Shown: piece by piece, positions 16,915 through 25,276 of the stretch
Layout of the letters: each line of letters opens with the position of its first letter
Position numbering within the stretch: position 1 is the stretch's first letter
Assembly (NCBI GenBank): GCA_934667505.1
Contig: CAKULY010000020.1
Span: 1 to 36,540 of the forward strand
Direction: 5' to 3'
DNA: 36,540 nt
Origin: an uncultured Treponema sp.
GTDB lineage: Bacteria > Spirochaetota > Spirochaetia > Treponematales > Treponemataceae
Translations under genes and position numbers: made by a program
The notes under the pieces: model-generated
What the model saw: only the letters and a program-made list of their open reading frames with translations
The model's database searches: none
Told to the model about the DNA's origin: nothing

Positions 16915-19069
16915 TCAGATTCACCTTTTCAAAATCAGGAACAGGAATTCCCAAAAGCTCGCGCACTTGAGCCATCGTTTTTGGTCCGCTAGGTCCAACA
17001 GCCTTCAAGCAGTCCTCGTCTGGAACAAATTCCGCATCTCCCTGCTGAAAAAATTTTTGAATATCAAAGCCCGGCATATTCACAACGCCGTAAAAATGCT
17101 GCGCGCCTTTTCCTTTTACCTCAAACTCAACAGGAATCATCTCAACAACAATTTCATTCTCAAGATTTTCTTCCCTGATTGAAAAATTATTGCTCTTGTT
17201 TTTTATAAAATCATCTTTTAAAAGATTGTAAGTGTCCTCAGTTATAAGAATGTCAGTTCCGCAAGGCTTGTTCGAGCTTTCCGTTCTTGAGGCGAAATTC
17301 ACCGCATCGCCAATCGCCGTGTATTCCATCTTGTCTTCCGAGCCCATGATTCCGCAAGTTGCCCGCCCGGAATTAAGACCACAGCCAATTCTGATATGCG
17401 GCTTGTATTTTGCCCTCGCCTCGTTTTCGTGCGCTTTTGTAAATGCCGCCGCATCCTTGTTGTATTTCATAAGCGCGTAGCGCATCGCAATTGTTCCGCG
17501 GATTGCGTTTAGCGCGTCCTGTTTTTTGTGTGCCTCATGCTTTGCGGAAAGCTCGGCTTTTTCTGGCGCGGAATCCGGGAGCTTTTCAAAATCAAGGCTG
17601 TCCTCGCGAAGAATTCCCCACACCGCCATAATCGCATCGCCTTCAAATTTGTCTACGTTTCCGTGGCTAAGCGTAATGCAGTTCACCATGCGGCTCATAT
17701 AGTCGTTCAAAAAGCCGATGATTTCGCGCGGCGAGTCGTTTTCAAATCTATTCTTGAATCCGTCGCTGATTGCCGTAAAACCGCGGATGTCGCTAAAGAA
17801 AATCGTTATATCTTTTAAGTGTGGATCAAAATCCAGCTCTTTCCGCGCAATGCTTTTTGCAACGCCCTTGTTTGTGAATTTTGCAAAAACGTCAAGAAAT
17901 TCACGCTCGTCTTTTGTGCTCTGGTTCAAAACCCCGATTTCATCCTTTCGCTTTGTGCTAAGCTCGTTAAAAATCGGCGTGTCAAAGTTTCCGTTCTTGA
18001 TTTCCTCCGCCGCCTCTGTAAGTTTCTGCAAATGGCGCGAGATTCCCTGCCGCGTAAAAACAAGAATTATTATTACAGACAGAAAAAAGACAATTCCGGT
18101 AAGATAAATATTGTTCGTCCTTGTTGTGCGAACGCCTTCCAGAACCGAATCAACAGGAACGGTTGTAAAAACGACAATATCGCCGAACGAAAGTTTCTGA
18201 TAAGCCCCAAAATAGTCAGTTTTTCTGTTATCTTCATCAACCACAGAAAATGGAATCTGCCGGCTGTCCGCGTTGCTTTCGTTGTTCTGCCGCATCGCCA
18301 CAACCAGCGGAAAATTCTTGTAGCTTTCGCCAAGCAGAACTTTTTCAGTGTCCGGGTGGCACAGAATTTCCGCAGAATCGTTCAGAATAAAAGTTGTGTT
18401 CACAGAATCCGTTCCCAAAATGTCCGACATATTTTCAATCGAAAAAGTAATTACGCAAGCCTGGTCAAGACCGTTTTCCTTCCACGGAAAAAGCAGAGCC
18501 ATAGCAGGAATGTTGAAAAACGGAGAAGCGTTCAAGGCAATCGTTTCGCCAAGGCAGGAGCGGTTTATCTGCTGAGAAACAGCTTTAATAAAATTTTCAA
18601 GGGAAGAGACATCAATTTCATTTGAAATGAAAAAACGGTTGTTTATTATAGAAGATTCTTTTGCAGAACGAGCATTAGATTTTCCGGAAGATTTAAAATC
18701 ATCTCCGTTTAAAATATTTATCGCGGCAATATCCTGGTTTCTTTCAAAGAAAAACGCCTCCGCCTGACGCGCCAGAGAAGCCGAACGCCCGCCGCCGACA
18801 ACATTCAGCAAATCCAAAAGCTGAAAAACATTCGAGCGGATTGTGGAAAGCTTGTCCTCCACCGTTCCAGCCGAACGCGAATTGATTGTAAGGTTGTTGT
18901 TTTCGGCAGTAATCTGAACATCCTGACCGATAAAATGGCTGTTAAGAAAAGTAACGCAGCCGAGCGAAAGCAGAACGATTGTTCCTATGATTATCGCGAG
19001 CTTTATGCCAAGCGGAAATTTCACCTGCGCCTGTAAATCTTTTTGCCCCTCTTTTTCTTGCTTTTCCAT
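16880..19069 (-). CDS. Membrane-bound class III adenylate cyclase with periplasmic sensor and HAMP, 729 aa
   Basis: Makes cAMP from ATP at the inner membrane. TM1 about 22-44, periplasmic Cache-like sensor about 45-318 (two tyrosine/phenylalanine-rich lobes), TM2 about 321-341, HAMP about 342-395, catalytic domain about 415-610. Catalytic residues are all present: metal-binding Asp427 in FFSDIRGFT and Asp478 in KFEGDAIMAVWG, adenine-specifying Lys474 and Thr584 (YTAIGDAVN), and transition-state Asn591 and Arg595. The Lys/Thr pair favours ATP over GTP. A conserved C-terminal tail (about 650-729) follows. It is the first gene of a six-gene operon with FecR, barrel and lipoprotein genes; a consensus -10 lies just upstream. 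No cAMP receptor is in the window. The ligand of the sensor is unknown. Confidence 0.93.
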   Translation of the reverse strand: MEKQEKEGQKDLQAQVKFPLGIKLAIIIGTIVLLSLGCVTFLNSHFIGQDVQITAENNNLTINSRSAGTVEDKLSTIRSNVFQLLDLLNVVGGGRSASLARQAEAFFFERNQDIAAINILNGDDFKSSGKSNARSAKESSIINNRFFISNEIDVSSLENFIKAVSQQINRSCLGETIALNASPFFNIPAMALLFPWKENGLDQACVITFSIENMSDILGTDSVNTTFILNDSAEILCHPDTEKVLLGESYKNFPLVVAMRQNNESNADSRQIPFSVVDEDNRKTDYFGAYQKLSFGDIVVFTTVPVDSVLEGVRTTRTNNIYLTGIVFFLSVIIILVFTRQGISRHLQKLTEAAEEIKNGNFDTPIFNELSTKRKDEIGVLNQSTKDEREFLDVFAKFTNKGVAKSIARKELDFDPHLKDITIFFSDIRGFTAISDGFKNRFENDSPREIIGFLNDYMSRMVNCITLSHGNVDKFEGDAIMAVWGILREDSLDFEKLPDSAPEKAELSAKHEAHKKQDALNAIRGTIAMRYALMKYNKDAAAFTKAHENEARAKYKPHIRIGCGLNSGRATCGIMGSEDKMEYTAIGDAVNFASRTESSNKPCGTDILITEDTYNLLKDDFIKNKSNNFSIREENLENEIVVEMIPVEFEVKGKGAQHFYGVVNMPGFDIQKFFQQGDAEFVPDEDCLKAVGPSGPKTMAQVRELLGIPVPDFEKVNLNEEENKIQIKK

Positions 19070-19090
19070 AAAACATTTTTCCGATTAAAA

Positions 19091-19096
19091 ATTATA
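19091..19096 (-). promoter_or_regulatory. Candidate -10 box (TATAAT) for the cyclase operon
   Basis: A perfect minus-strand TATAAT lies 22 bases upstream of the cyclase ATG. The -35 at 16-nt spacing (TTATCG) is poor, so the promoter may be weak or activator dependent. Seen by eye only. Confidence 0.4.
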
Positions 19097-19187
19097 AACT
19101 AAAGCTGGATTTCGATAAGATTTCAAACTTTTAAAAATCTTGCTGAAAAACAGTTCTTCGATAGATAAGTTTATACTAATTTAAAAA

Positions 19188-19853
19188 TTATGTACAGAGC
19201 AACGTCAAAGGTTGTGCTTCAAAAGTTCTACGTTTCCCATCGATAGGGACTGTAAGCCTAAAAGCGCAAAGCTGAAGAGCTTTTATTCCGCAGAGTTTTC
19301 TGACAATTTTATTAAGTTTAAAATTACCGTGTTTATCATCGCCTGCAATTGGACAATTTATAGAAGCAAGATGAATTCTAATTTGATGCATTCTTCCAGT
19401 TTTTAATTTTAGTTTTACCGTGGAAAGTATAATTTTATTTTCTGAATGTTGATTTATTTGTCCGTTTTCTTCAATAAAAATTTCTTTTTCGTCTACTACT
19501 TCGTAATAAGTCTGAGCGGGCTTTTCATTTCCGTGTTGAACAACATTTGTTGCAATTGTTCCCTTTTTTAACGCAAACTTTCCTATGCAAGTTGCAAGGT
19601 ATTCTTTTGAAACTTCCTTTGAAGCAATCTTTTTTGTCCATATAGCAGCAAAAATTGGAGATTTCGCAACAATCATAAGTCCGCAAGTATCTTTGTCTAA
19701 CCTATGAACAAGGTAGACTGGATAACCAAGCTGTAGTGCCAACTCTTTATCCAAAGGATGACTTATGTCTTTTCCACCTTGAACGGCAACGCCTGCAGGC
19801 TTATTAATCACTAAGATTTCATCATTTTCAAATAAAATAGGAATGTTTTTCAC
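19188..19853 (-). CDS. RluA-family pseudouridine synthase, 221 aa
   Basis: Converts uridine to pseudouridine in rRNA or tRNA. The hallmark motif VHRLDKDTCGLMI is present with catalytic Asp53, preceded by INKPAGVAVQGG and followed by the RMHQIRIHLA segment that closes the active site. The start is uncertain: GTG 19853 gives the usual MKNIPILFENDEILVINKP opening; a TTG at 19877 would add eight residues. Neither has a clear RBS. At about 220 residues it lacks the N-terminal S4 domain of RluC/RluD, like short RluA-type enzymes; the target position cannot be told from sequence. It runs divergently from the gene at 19882, whose start is only 28 bp away, so their promoters must overlap or lie within the coding regions. 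Confidence 0.9.
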   Translation of the reverse strand: MKNIPILFENDEILVINKPAGVAVQGGKDISHPLDKELALQLGYPVYLVHRLDKDTCGLMIVAKSPIFAAIWTKKIASKEVSKEYLATCIGKFALKKGTIATNVVQHGNEKPAQTYYEVVDEKEIFIEENGQINQHSENKIILSTVKLKLKTGRMHQIRIHLASINCPIAGDDKHGNFKLNKIVRKLCGIKALQLCAFRLTVPIDGKRRTFEAQPLTLLCT

Positions 19854-19881
19854 CCGAAAATAATAATATGGGAGCAATAAA

Positions 19882-21069
19882 ATGACAAGAACCAGAATCT
19901 CAACGTTTTTTTTATTTTTTATAATCTTAATACTAACTGGATTTTTTTCAAAAAAAATTATAGCCGAAGAAATTTTAGATGAAGAATACGGATATAGCCT
20001 TGATGTTCCTGAAGGATTTTTTCATAAAGGAACATCGGAAAATAATATGGTGTGGCTTTTTGAACACGACAGAATGCCCGTTCAACTGGTAATAAGAATT
20101 TATTCTGAAGACTTATTTCCAACTTGCAGCGAAAGTTTAAATGAATCGCTAACGAAACTAAACTCAAATTTTGAAAAAATACAAACTTTTTTTTGGAACG
20201 GAACAGACTGCGCAATAACGGATTTCTCCACAGATATAGTGAACAACGGCGTACATGGCTGGGCAATTGCAGTTTCTGTGCCAAAAAAGAGTTCGAAATT
20301 AGTTCTTTTATGCTATGCAGATAAATCCAAGGCAAATGACTGCCAGCAATTTTTATTTTCAACCTTAAACTCTTTAGAATTAAAAAACGGCATTAAATCA
20401 GATTCTGGAATAATGACAACTTTTGCTTTTTCCGATGAAAATCCTTTGGAAAACATTGTCTTGCAAATTTCAGGAAAAAAAATACCTACGCAAATAAAAA
20501 AATACGACAAGGAAGCTTGCGAGCTGGTTGTAAAATGCGAATATGAAATTCTAAAACTTTATGTAAACAATAAGAACTGGAAAGAAGCATGGCAACGTTA
20601 CTACAGAATAATTTATAAAGACAGTTTTCCTCGTTTTAATCAAATTGCAAAAGATATTCAAAAAAATCTTATGCCTGTCGCCTTAAATAAAAATGAAAAA
20701 GATGCAAACGCCGCATTGAATGAAATTCTTCTTGACTGGGTTCAAAATTTTGAATACAAAAGACAACCTGACGGAACAGACTTTACAAATCCAATTAGCA
20801 CAATAATGGGAACAGCAAGCGATTGCGACAGCAGAAGTCTTTTAATGTGCATTCTTTTAAAACAAATCGGAATAGATTCAGTGCTTTTTATAAGCAATCA
20901 ATACAACCATGCAGTTTACGGCTCGCTTATTGACGAAACTGGCGCAAAAATTGAAGTAAACGGAAAATGGTATTTACTAGGAGAAACTACTGCTAAAAAT
21001 ATAAAGCCAGGTTTAATAGCAGCAGACCAAAACAACACAGAAATGTGGATTCCTGTTGTGTTAGATTGA
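19882..21069 (+). CDS. Secreted transglutaminase-like protein, 395 aa
   Basis: ATG 19882 has RBS GGGAG with 7-nt spacing. A hydrophobic signal/anchor (about 8-28) directs export. The C-terminal third carries a transglutaminase-like arrangement: Cys315 in TASDCDSRS at the start of a helix, His343 in YNHAVYG, and Glu368 in LGETTAK as third member of a Cys-His-Asp/Glu triad. The N-terminal half (30-170) is a beta-rich domain, and 210-265 is helical with KNWKEAWQRYYRI, tetratricopeptide-like. Bacterial members are usually proteases or peptide-processing enzymes rather than crosslinkers. No operon partner; a bidirectional terminator follows. The fold assignment is inference from the spacing of the triad. 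Confidence 0.65.
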   Translation: MTRTRISTFFLFFIILILTGFFSKKIIAEEILDEEYGYSLDVPEGFFHKGTSENNMVWLFEHDRMPVQLVIRIYSEDLFPTCSESLNESLTKLNSNFEKIQTFFWNGTDCAITDFSTDIVNNGVHGWAIAVSVPKKSSKLVLLCYADKSKANDCQQFLFSTLNSLELKNGIKSDSGIMTTFAFSDENPLENIVLQISGKKIPTQIKKYDKEACELVVKCEYEILKLYVNNKNWKEAWQRYYRIIYKDSFPRFNQIAKDIQKNLMPVALNKNEKDANAALNEILLDWVQNFEYKRQPDGTDFTNPISTIMGTASDCDSRSLLMCILLKQIGIDSVLFISNQYNHAVYGSLIDETGAKIEVNGKWYLLGETTAKNIKPGLIAADQNNTEMWIPVVLD

Positions 21070-21095
21070 AAGTCGAGTTTTTAGAAAAAAAGAAT

Positions 21096-21142
21096 ACGGC
21101 TGAGTCAAGTTTTTTAGCGAAAGCGCACATTGACTCAGCCGT
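21096..21142. terminator. Bidirectional terminator between convergent genes
   Basis: A perfect 13-bp stem (ACGGCTGAGTCAA, 21096-21108, with 21130-21142) with a 21-nt loop. The plus strand continues TTTTTAAGG; the minus strand continues ATTCTTTTTTT. It serves the gene ending at 21069 and the one ending at 21185. Its loop (TTTTTTAGCGAAAGCGCACA) resembles that of the hairpin at 27928-27956 in reverse orientation. Confidence 0.85.
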
Positions 21143-21170
21143 TTTTAAGGTTCGTATGAATCTTAAATCA
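21140..21170 (+). repeat. 31-bp palindromic repeat, copy 1
   Basis: Matches 27963-27993 at 27 of 31 positions, all differences being transitions. Core AAGGTTC-GTAT-GAATCTT is a 7-bp hairpin. One stem pair differs between copies in a compensatory way (C-G here, T-A there). Confidence 0.65.
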
Positions 21171-21184
21171 TTTGCGGCAGATAA

Positions 21185-21835
21185 TTATTCTGCTGTAAGC
21201 AAATTATACACTTCTCTTGTAGAAGAAGCTTTGTTTATAGCAAGTCTAAGCTCTTCATTCTTAAGCTTTGCGCTAAAATATGAAAGGGTTTTTAAATAAT
21301 ATGCGTGCTGATTGTAAGCTGCCGCAATCATTATAAGAAGATTAACAGGTTTGTCATCTATTGTTTGAAAATCTTCAACAGGAGTTTTGCAAACGCCAAC
21401 AGAAACAACAAGATCGGTTACAGAAGAAAGCCTTACATGAGGAATTGCAATTCCTCTTCCTATAGCAGTAGACATAAGCTCTTCTCTTTTTAAGATTTCA
21501 TCAGAAAGCTCTGCTTTTTGTTTTACTTGCGGCGCTGTAGCAAGATTTTCTGCAAGCTCTATAAGGGAATCATGTTTTGTGGGACGGTTTAAAAATATAA
21601 CTCTGTCTGGAGAAAGAATATTTTTCACCTGGATTTCAGAATCTGAAGTCTTTGCTTTATTTCCAGCAGAAAGGCGTTCATTAACCCACTTTTCAACTTC
21701 TGACTTTTTAAAACGCCATACAGTACCTATTTTTCCAGCAGGAATTTCGCCTTTTTGAGCCCAATCATAAACAGTTCTATCAGAAACACGCAAATATTTA
21801 GCAACTTCTTCAATGGTCAAAATATCGTCTTCCAT
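21185..21835 (-). CDS. Excisionase-type HTH fused to PTS EIIA (PtsN-like) domain, 216 aa
   Basis: ATG 21835 has RBS TTGGAG at 9-nt spacing; the TTG at 21850 is part of that region and is rejected. Residues 1-55 are an excisionase/MerR-like winged HTH (LTIEEVAKYLRVSDRTVYDW, then GKIGTVWRFKKSEVEKW). Residues 70-216 are a PTS EIIA type-2 domain with the phosphorylatable His133 in GRGIAIPHVR. Such fusions couple phosphotransfer from HPr/NPr to DNA binding, suggesting a regulator that reads PEP or nitrogen state. No sugar transporter is adjacent, which supports a regulatory PtsN-like rather than a transport role. Fusions of this kind are known in spirochaetes from memory. Target genes are unknown. 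Confidence 0.88.
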   Translation of the reverse strand: MEDDILTIEEVAKYLRVSDRTVYDWAQKGEIPAGKIGTVWRFKKSEVEKWVNERLSAGNKAKTSDSEIQVKNILSPDRVIFLNRPTKHDSLIELAENLATAPQVKQKAELSDEILKREELMSTAIGRGIAIPHVRLSSVTDLVVSVGVCKTPVEDFQTIDDKPVNLLIMIAAAYNQHAYYLKTLSYFSAKLKNEELRLAINKASSTREVYNLLTAE

Positions 21836-21956
21836 TGTTAATAACTCCAACTAAACATATAATTTTTTTGAAAAGTTTGCATTATTTACTTTTTTTTGTC
21901 AATCTGTCTATTTGTATACGTTTTTTCGCATTCTAAACACATCGCAATTCATTTTA

Positions 21957-21985
21957 TTGACCATAAAGTATTTATAAGATAACAT
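21957..21985 (+). promoter_or_regulatory. Candidate promoter for the propeller/LytM gene pair
   Basis: TTGACC (21957-21962), 17-nt spacer, TAACAT (21980-21985). The start codon follows 10 bases later without an RBS, leaving a leader of only a few bases. Confidence 0.35.
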
Positions 21986-21995
21986 TGAACAAACT

Positions 21996-23057
21996 ATGAA
22001 ATCAAAAAGAAGTGTTTATTTTTACATATTGATAGCTGCTATTTTTAGCATCGCTTACGTTTTTTTCGCTACAAGACCTTTGGGAACTGAATATCAGTTT
22101 AAGCCAGAATGGAGAATCGATGTTACAAATCCTTCTGTAAAACCTGAAAAGATAAATGAATCCGAATTGTTTTTTAAACTCGGTCAGACGATGGGATATT
22201 TTACACAAGATGGCGAAGTAACAAATTTTATATCATACCCATTTAAATCGACCATAACAAAAGACAATTACATAAGTTATAATTCTAACAACAATTCTGC
22301 GGTTATTTACAAAAAAGACGGTTCAGTTCAAGGAAAAATAAACATAAGCGGATACCCCATGCTAGATGAAAATAGAATTTTTATTTTTCTTCCTGGCGGG
22401 GCTTCTTTTGTAATGTGCCGCGAAGACGGAACTAGAAACTGGGAATACAGCGGAACGATTCCAATCACCGCTTTTGATTCTTCTAAAAATGCAGTTGCCG
22501 TAGGCTTTGCTGATGGCAACATTTGTCTTTTAAACCTTGAAGGCTCGACCCTTCAAAAATTTTCTGCAGGCGGAAGCAGCTATGCAGTTATTTCAGGAAT
22601 TGCAGTTTCAAGCGATGCAAACTACGTAGCTGCAATTTGCGGACACGAAAAACAACGCTTTATCCTTGCAGATACTAGCTCCACACATTCAAAAATTATT
22701 TTCCATGAATTTTTGGATTCAGACGATTCGTTTCAAAAATTGGTAAAATTCAGCAACGACAACAGTTTTGTTTACTATGCTGCGGGAAATAATTTTGCAG
22801 CTATTGACGTAAAAAACACTAAATCAAAAAAAATCAATATAAAGGGAAACGCAATAAGTTTGCAAGAAAATAAAACTAATATATTTTTATTAACAAATCA
22901 AAATGATAATTTTAATGTATATATAATAGAAAAAGATTGCATGAAAACAGGCTATTTTAGTTTTAAAGCGAAAAATGCGTACATACAAGCCAATGACGAA
23001 AAACTTTATGTAGGAAGAGATTCTTCTATTTCTTGCATAAAAATTTCAAAGGAATAG
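21996..23057 (+). CDS. Membrane-anchored WD40/PQQ-like beta-propeller protein, 353 aa
   Basis: An N-terminal membrane helix (about 8-25, FYILIAAIFSIAYVFFA) is followed by a periplasmic or extracytoplasmic domain made of repeated four-strand segments with propeller-like edges: DGSVQGKINIS, EDGTRNWEYSG, AVGFADGNICLLNLEGS, YVAAICGHEKQRFILAD, KFSNDNSFVYYAAGN. This resembles WD40/PQQ-type propellers but no strict family motif could be assigned. It is followed after 12 bp by the degenerate LytM gene, so the two likely act together at the envelope. The ATG has no clear RBS and sits just after a candidate promoter. The function is unknown. Confidence 0.6.
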   Translation: MKSKRSVYFYILIAAIFSIAYVFFATRPLGTEYQFKPEWRIDVTNPSVKPEKINESELFFKLGQTMGYFTQDGEVTNFISYPFKSTITKDNYISYNSNNNSAVIYKKDGSVQGKINISGYPMLDENRIFIFLPGGASFVMCREDGTRNWEYSGTIPITAFDSSKNAVAVGFADGNICLLNLEGSTLQKFSAGGSSYAVISGIAVSSDANYVAAICGHEKQRFILADTSSTHSKIIFHEFLDSDDSFQKLVKFSNDNSFVYYAAGNNFAAIDVKNTKSKKINIKGNAISLQENKTNIFLLTNQNDNFNVYIIEKDCMKTGYFSFKAKNAYIQANDEKLYVGRDSSISCIKISKE

Positions 23058-23069
23058 GATTAATTTAAA

Positions 23070-23942
23070 ATGAAAAAAATAAAACTTTTTATATCTATTT
23101 TTTTGTTTGTAAATATATCTTTGCTATTTGCGTTTGACTGGCCTCAAAGCGGGGTAACTGGCTCAGAACAAATTTATTCATATTTTGGACAGTACCGCGG
23201 AGACACTATCAGCAATTCATTAATTTTTTCAGACCCTTCAGAAGTAAAAACGGCTTCACAAGGCAGAATTCTGATAACAATAAGCGAACATTCAGATTTA
23301 TGCGATTTTTTTCCTTCTACCTTAGGCAATGCGGTTCTTATTTCCCACGAAGACAATCTAGTAACCGTGTATGGAAATCTTGACAAAACAACAATTCCAG
23401 AAAATCTTTTTGAAAAAAAATTTGTAGAAAAAGCAGAAGTCATAGGCTTTACAGGAAATTCTGCTTGGCAGCAAGGACATAGTTCTTTAGAGTTTCAAGT
23501 AATAGACACAAAGAACGATACTTCCATAAATCCTAGAGTTTTGCTGCCACGCGTGGGAAAAGAACTGCCTTTGTACTACAACGAGCTTTTCATTCGAAAC
23601 AAAAATGGAAACAGCTATAATCTTTCTAAAGTCAATACAGTTCCTGCCGGCCACTACAGAGTTTACAAAAAACGACAAGCAATTGCTGTTCCTTATAAAG
23701 AAAAAATTTCGCTTAACGGAAGCGTTATAGACCAAATAACATTTGACGTGCTTTTCCAAGATGACAATTTAATATGTGTCGCAGGGAAAACGAAATATAC
23801 AAAAAATGTATTATATCCAGACGACAATTTAATTCTTATGGGAGAATTATTTCTTTCACCTGGAACAAATGCGCTTCAATTAAATCTAATAGACATTTTA
23901 GGAAAAGAAACTCCAGCGACATATATTCTTTCTGTCTACTAG
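23070..23942 (+). CDS. Degenerate LytM (M23-type) periplasmic protein, 290 aa
   Basis: A Sec signal peptide (1-21, ending LLFAFD) precedes a LytM-like fold at about 35-145: LGNAVLISHEDNLVTVYGNL matches the family's central beta segment, and VIGFTGNSAWQQGHSSLEFQV its last segment. Zinc ligands appear lost: the HxxxD position reads QYRGD (Arg43), and the final HxH reads HSSLEF (His137 only). It is therefore probably not a peptidase but an activator or scaffold, like EnvC/NlpD-type LytM factors that regulate amidases. A second beta-rich domain (about 150-290) follows. It sits 12 bp after the propeller gene and has its own terminator at 23960-24009. The fold call is moderately sure; the partner enzyme is unknown. 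Confidence 0.7.
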   Translation: MKKIKLFISIFLFVNISLLFAFDWPQSGVTGSEQIYSYFGQYRGDTISNSLIFSDPSEVKTASQGRILITISEHSDLCDFFPSTLGNAVLISHEDNLVTVYGNLDKTTIPENLFEKKFVEKAEVIGFTGNSAWQQGHSSLEFQVIDTKNDTSINPRVLLPRVGKELPLYYNELFIRNKNGNSYNLSKVNTVPAGHYRVYKKRQAIAVPYKEKISLNGSVIDQITFDVLFQDDNLICVAGKTKYTKNVLYPDDNLILMGELFLSPGTNALQLNLIDILGKETPATYILSVY

Positions 23943-23959
23943 GTCAAAAAGTCAGCCAG

Positions 23960-24009
23960 AAAATCAATGGACTGCATAATAAGTTTAACTCTTACAGACC
24001 ATTGATTTT
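23960..24009 (+). terminator. Rho-independent terminator after the LytM gene
   Basis: An 11-bp perfect stem AAAATCAATGG/CCATTGATTTT (23960-23970, 23999-24009) with a 28-nt loop, followed by T and CC. Confidence 0.65.
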
Positions 24010-24078
24010 TCCAAAATGAACAAGAGAATGTGCCGCATACGTTTATTTCTGCAGCTTCGCTGTACTCATTTTATGATT

Positions 24079-25254
24079 CTAGGATAAACTCCTGCAGATT
24101 ATTCCGCCACCAATTATAACATTATCCTTATAAAGAACCGCTGATTGCCCTGGAGCAACGGCTCTTTGAGGAGTAGAAAATGAAATCTTCCAAGCTTGAC
24201 CTTTGTATAAATCTTTTTCATCTTCAGAAGGAAAATACCGTTCAATAAAAGCTTCTACAGGCTTGCTTGCAAGTCTAATTTTTACCATTGCAGAAATTTT
24301 TTCTTTAGGCTCGACACCAGCAGGCCACACAAAATCGTCTGCAATCAAAGAATTTGAATTGAGAGCATCATTTGGCGCAAGCACAACAAGATTGTTTTTT
24401 GAATCAATTGAATGAACATAAACAGGATAGTTTACAGCGACTCCAAGACCTCGCCTTTGCCCCACTGTGTAATGCTCTATTCCCCGATGCTTTCCTAGAA
24501 CATGACCGTCCAGGTCTATTATATCTCCGGGAACAGAGGGCTTATCTGAAAAAAGTATGTCAAAATATTCTTCACCAACAAAATCCTGGCTTTCTTCTCG
24601 AGAGGCAGCTTCCAAACCCGCTTTTTTAGCAAGTTCGAAAACCTCTTTTTTCTGCATAGAAGCCAAAGGGAAGCAGACGCGTTCTAAAACTTCAGAAGGA
24701 ACTCTGTAAATAAAATATGTCTGATCTTTAGAAGCATCCGCAGCCCCTGCTATCATAAAAGGCTTTTTATCTGAACCAAAAACGCCATCTTCTGGACGAA
24801 CGATTTTTGCATAGTGTCCTGTACAAAAATAATCGTAATCAATGCCAAGTTTTTTTATTCCTGCAAGGAGCGCTCCAAATTTTATAAACATATTGCACAT
24901 TATGCAAGGGTTTGGAGTTCTTCCGCTTCTGTATTCACTTTTAAAATATTCTAGAACACATTTTTTATATTCATCTTTTACATCAATTACATGATATTCA
25001 ATTTCATTTTGCTGGCAAAAGCGTTTACACTCTTCTATATTTTCCTCTTCGCCAGGGCCAAAGCAAGCTTCCCTTAAAGATTTTTCAGTTTTTACAACAG
25101 GAATGCTGCCGTCCCACAAAGACATAGTAACGCCGATCACCTTGCAACCTTTTTCTTTTAACATAAAAGCAGTCAAAGTTGAATCAACACCGCCACTCAT
25201 TCCAACAACTACAGTATCGCCTTTTTTTGGCATATTTTGTTCTATATACTTCAT
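24079..25254 (-). CDS. mnmA: tRNA 2-thiouridylase MnmA, 391 aa
   Basis: Installs the s2 group of mnm5s2U34 in tRNA Lys/Glu/Gln anticodons by ATP-dependent sulfur transfer. The ATP-binding PP-loop SGGVDS is at 20-25; the first catalytic cysteine is in TPNPCIMCNMFIKFG (Cys117-x-x-Cys120). GHY (146-148), KDQTY and HYTVGQRRGLG are conserved. The segment that in E. coli carries the second catalytic cysteine (GICFIGE, Cys199) is here ESQDFVGEEY (221-230): two residues shorter and without the cysteine. The CxxC form suggests sulfur transfer by another route, possibly an Fe-S cluster. ATG 25254 with RBS AGGA was chosen over ATG 25269, which has none. It is 22 bp downstream of an IscR-like regulator. 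Confidence 0.95.
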   Translation of the reverse strand: MKYIEQNMPKKGDTVVVGMSGGVDSTLTAFMLKEKGCKVIGVTMSLWDGSIPVVKTEKSLREACFGPGEEENIEECKRFCQQNEIEYHVIDVKDEYKKCVLEYFKSEYRSGRTPNPCIMCNMFIKFGALLAGIKKLGIDYDYFCTGHYAKIVRPEDGVFGSDKKPFMIAGAADASKDQTYFIYRVPSEVLERVCFPLASMQKKEVFELAKKAGLEAASREESQDFVGEEYFDILFSDKPSVPGDIIDLDGHVLGKHRGIEHYTVGQRRGLGVAVNYPVYVHSIDSKNNLVVLAPNDALNSNSLIADDFVWPAGVEPKEKISAMVKIRLASKPVEAFIERYFPSEDEKDLYKGQAWKISFSTPQRAVAPGQSAVLYKDNVIIGGGIICRSLS

Positions 25255-25276
25255 TTTATTCCTAATCATAAAAGAC

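Noticed and set aside
17819..18625. 268-codon open frame on the plus strand
   Set aside because: Antisense to the sensor part of the adenylate cyclase, Arg/Lys/Phe-rich and without RBS; a shadow of biased codon use.
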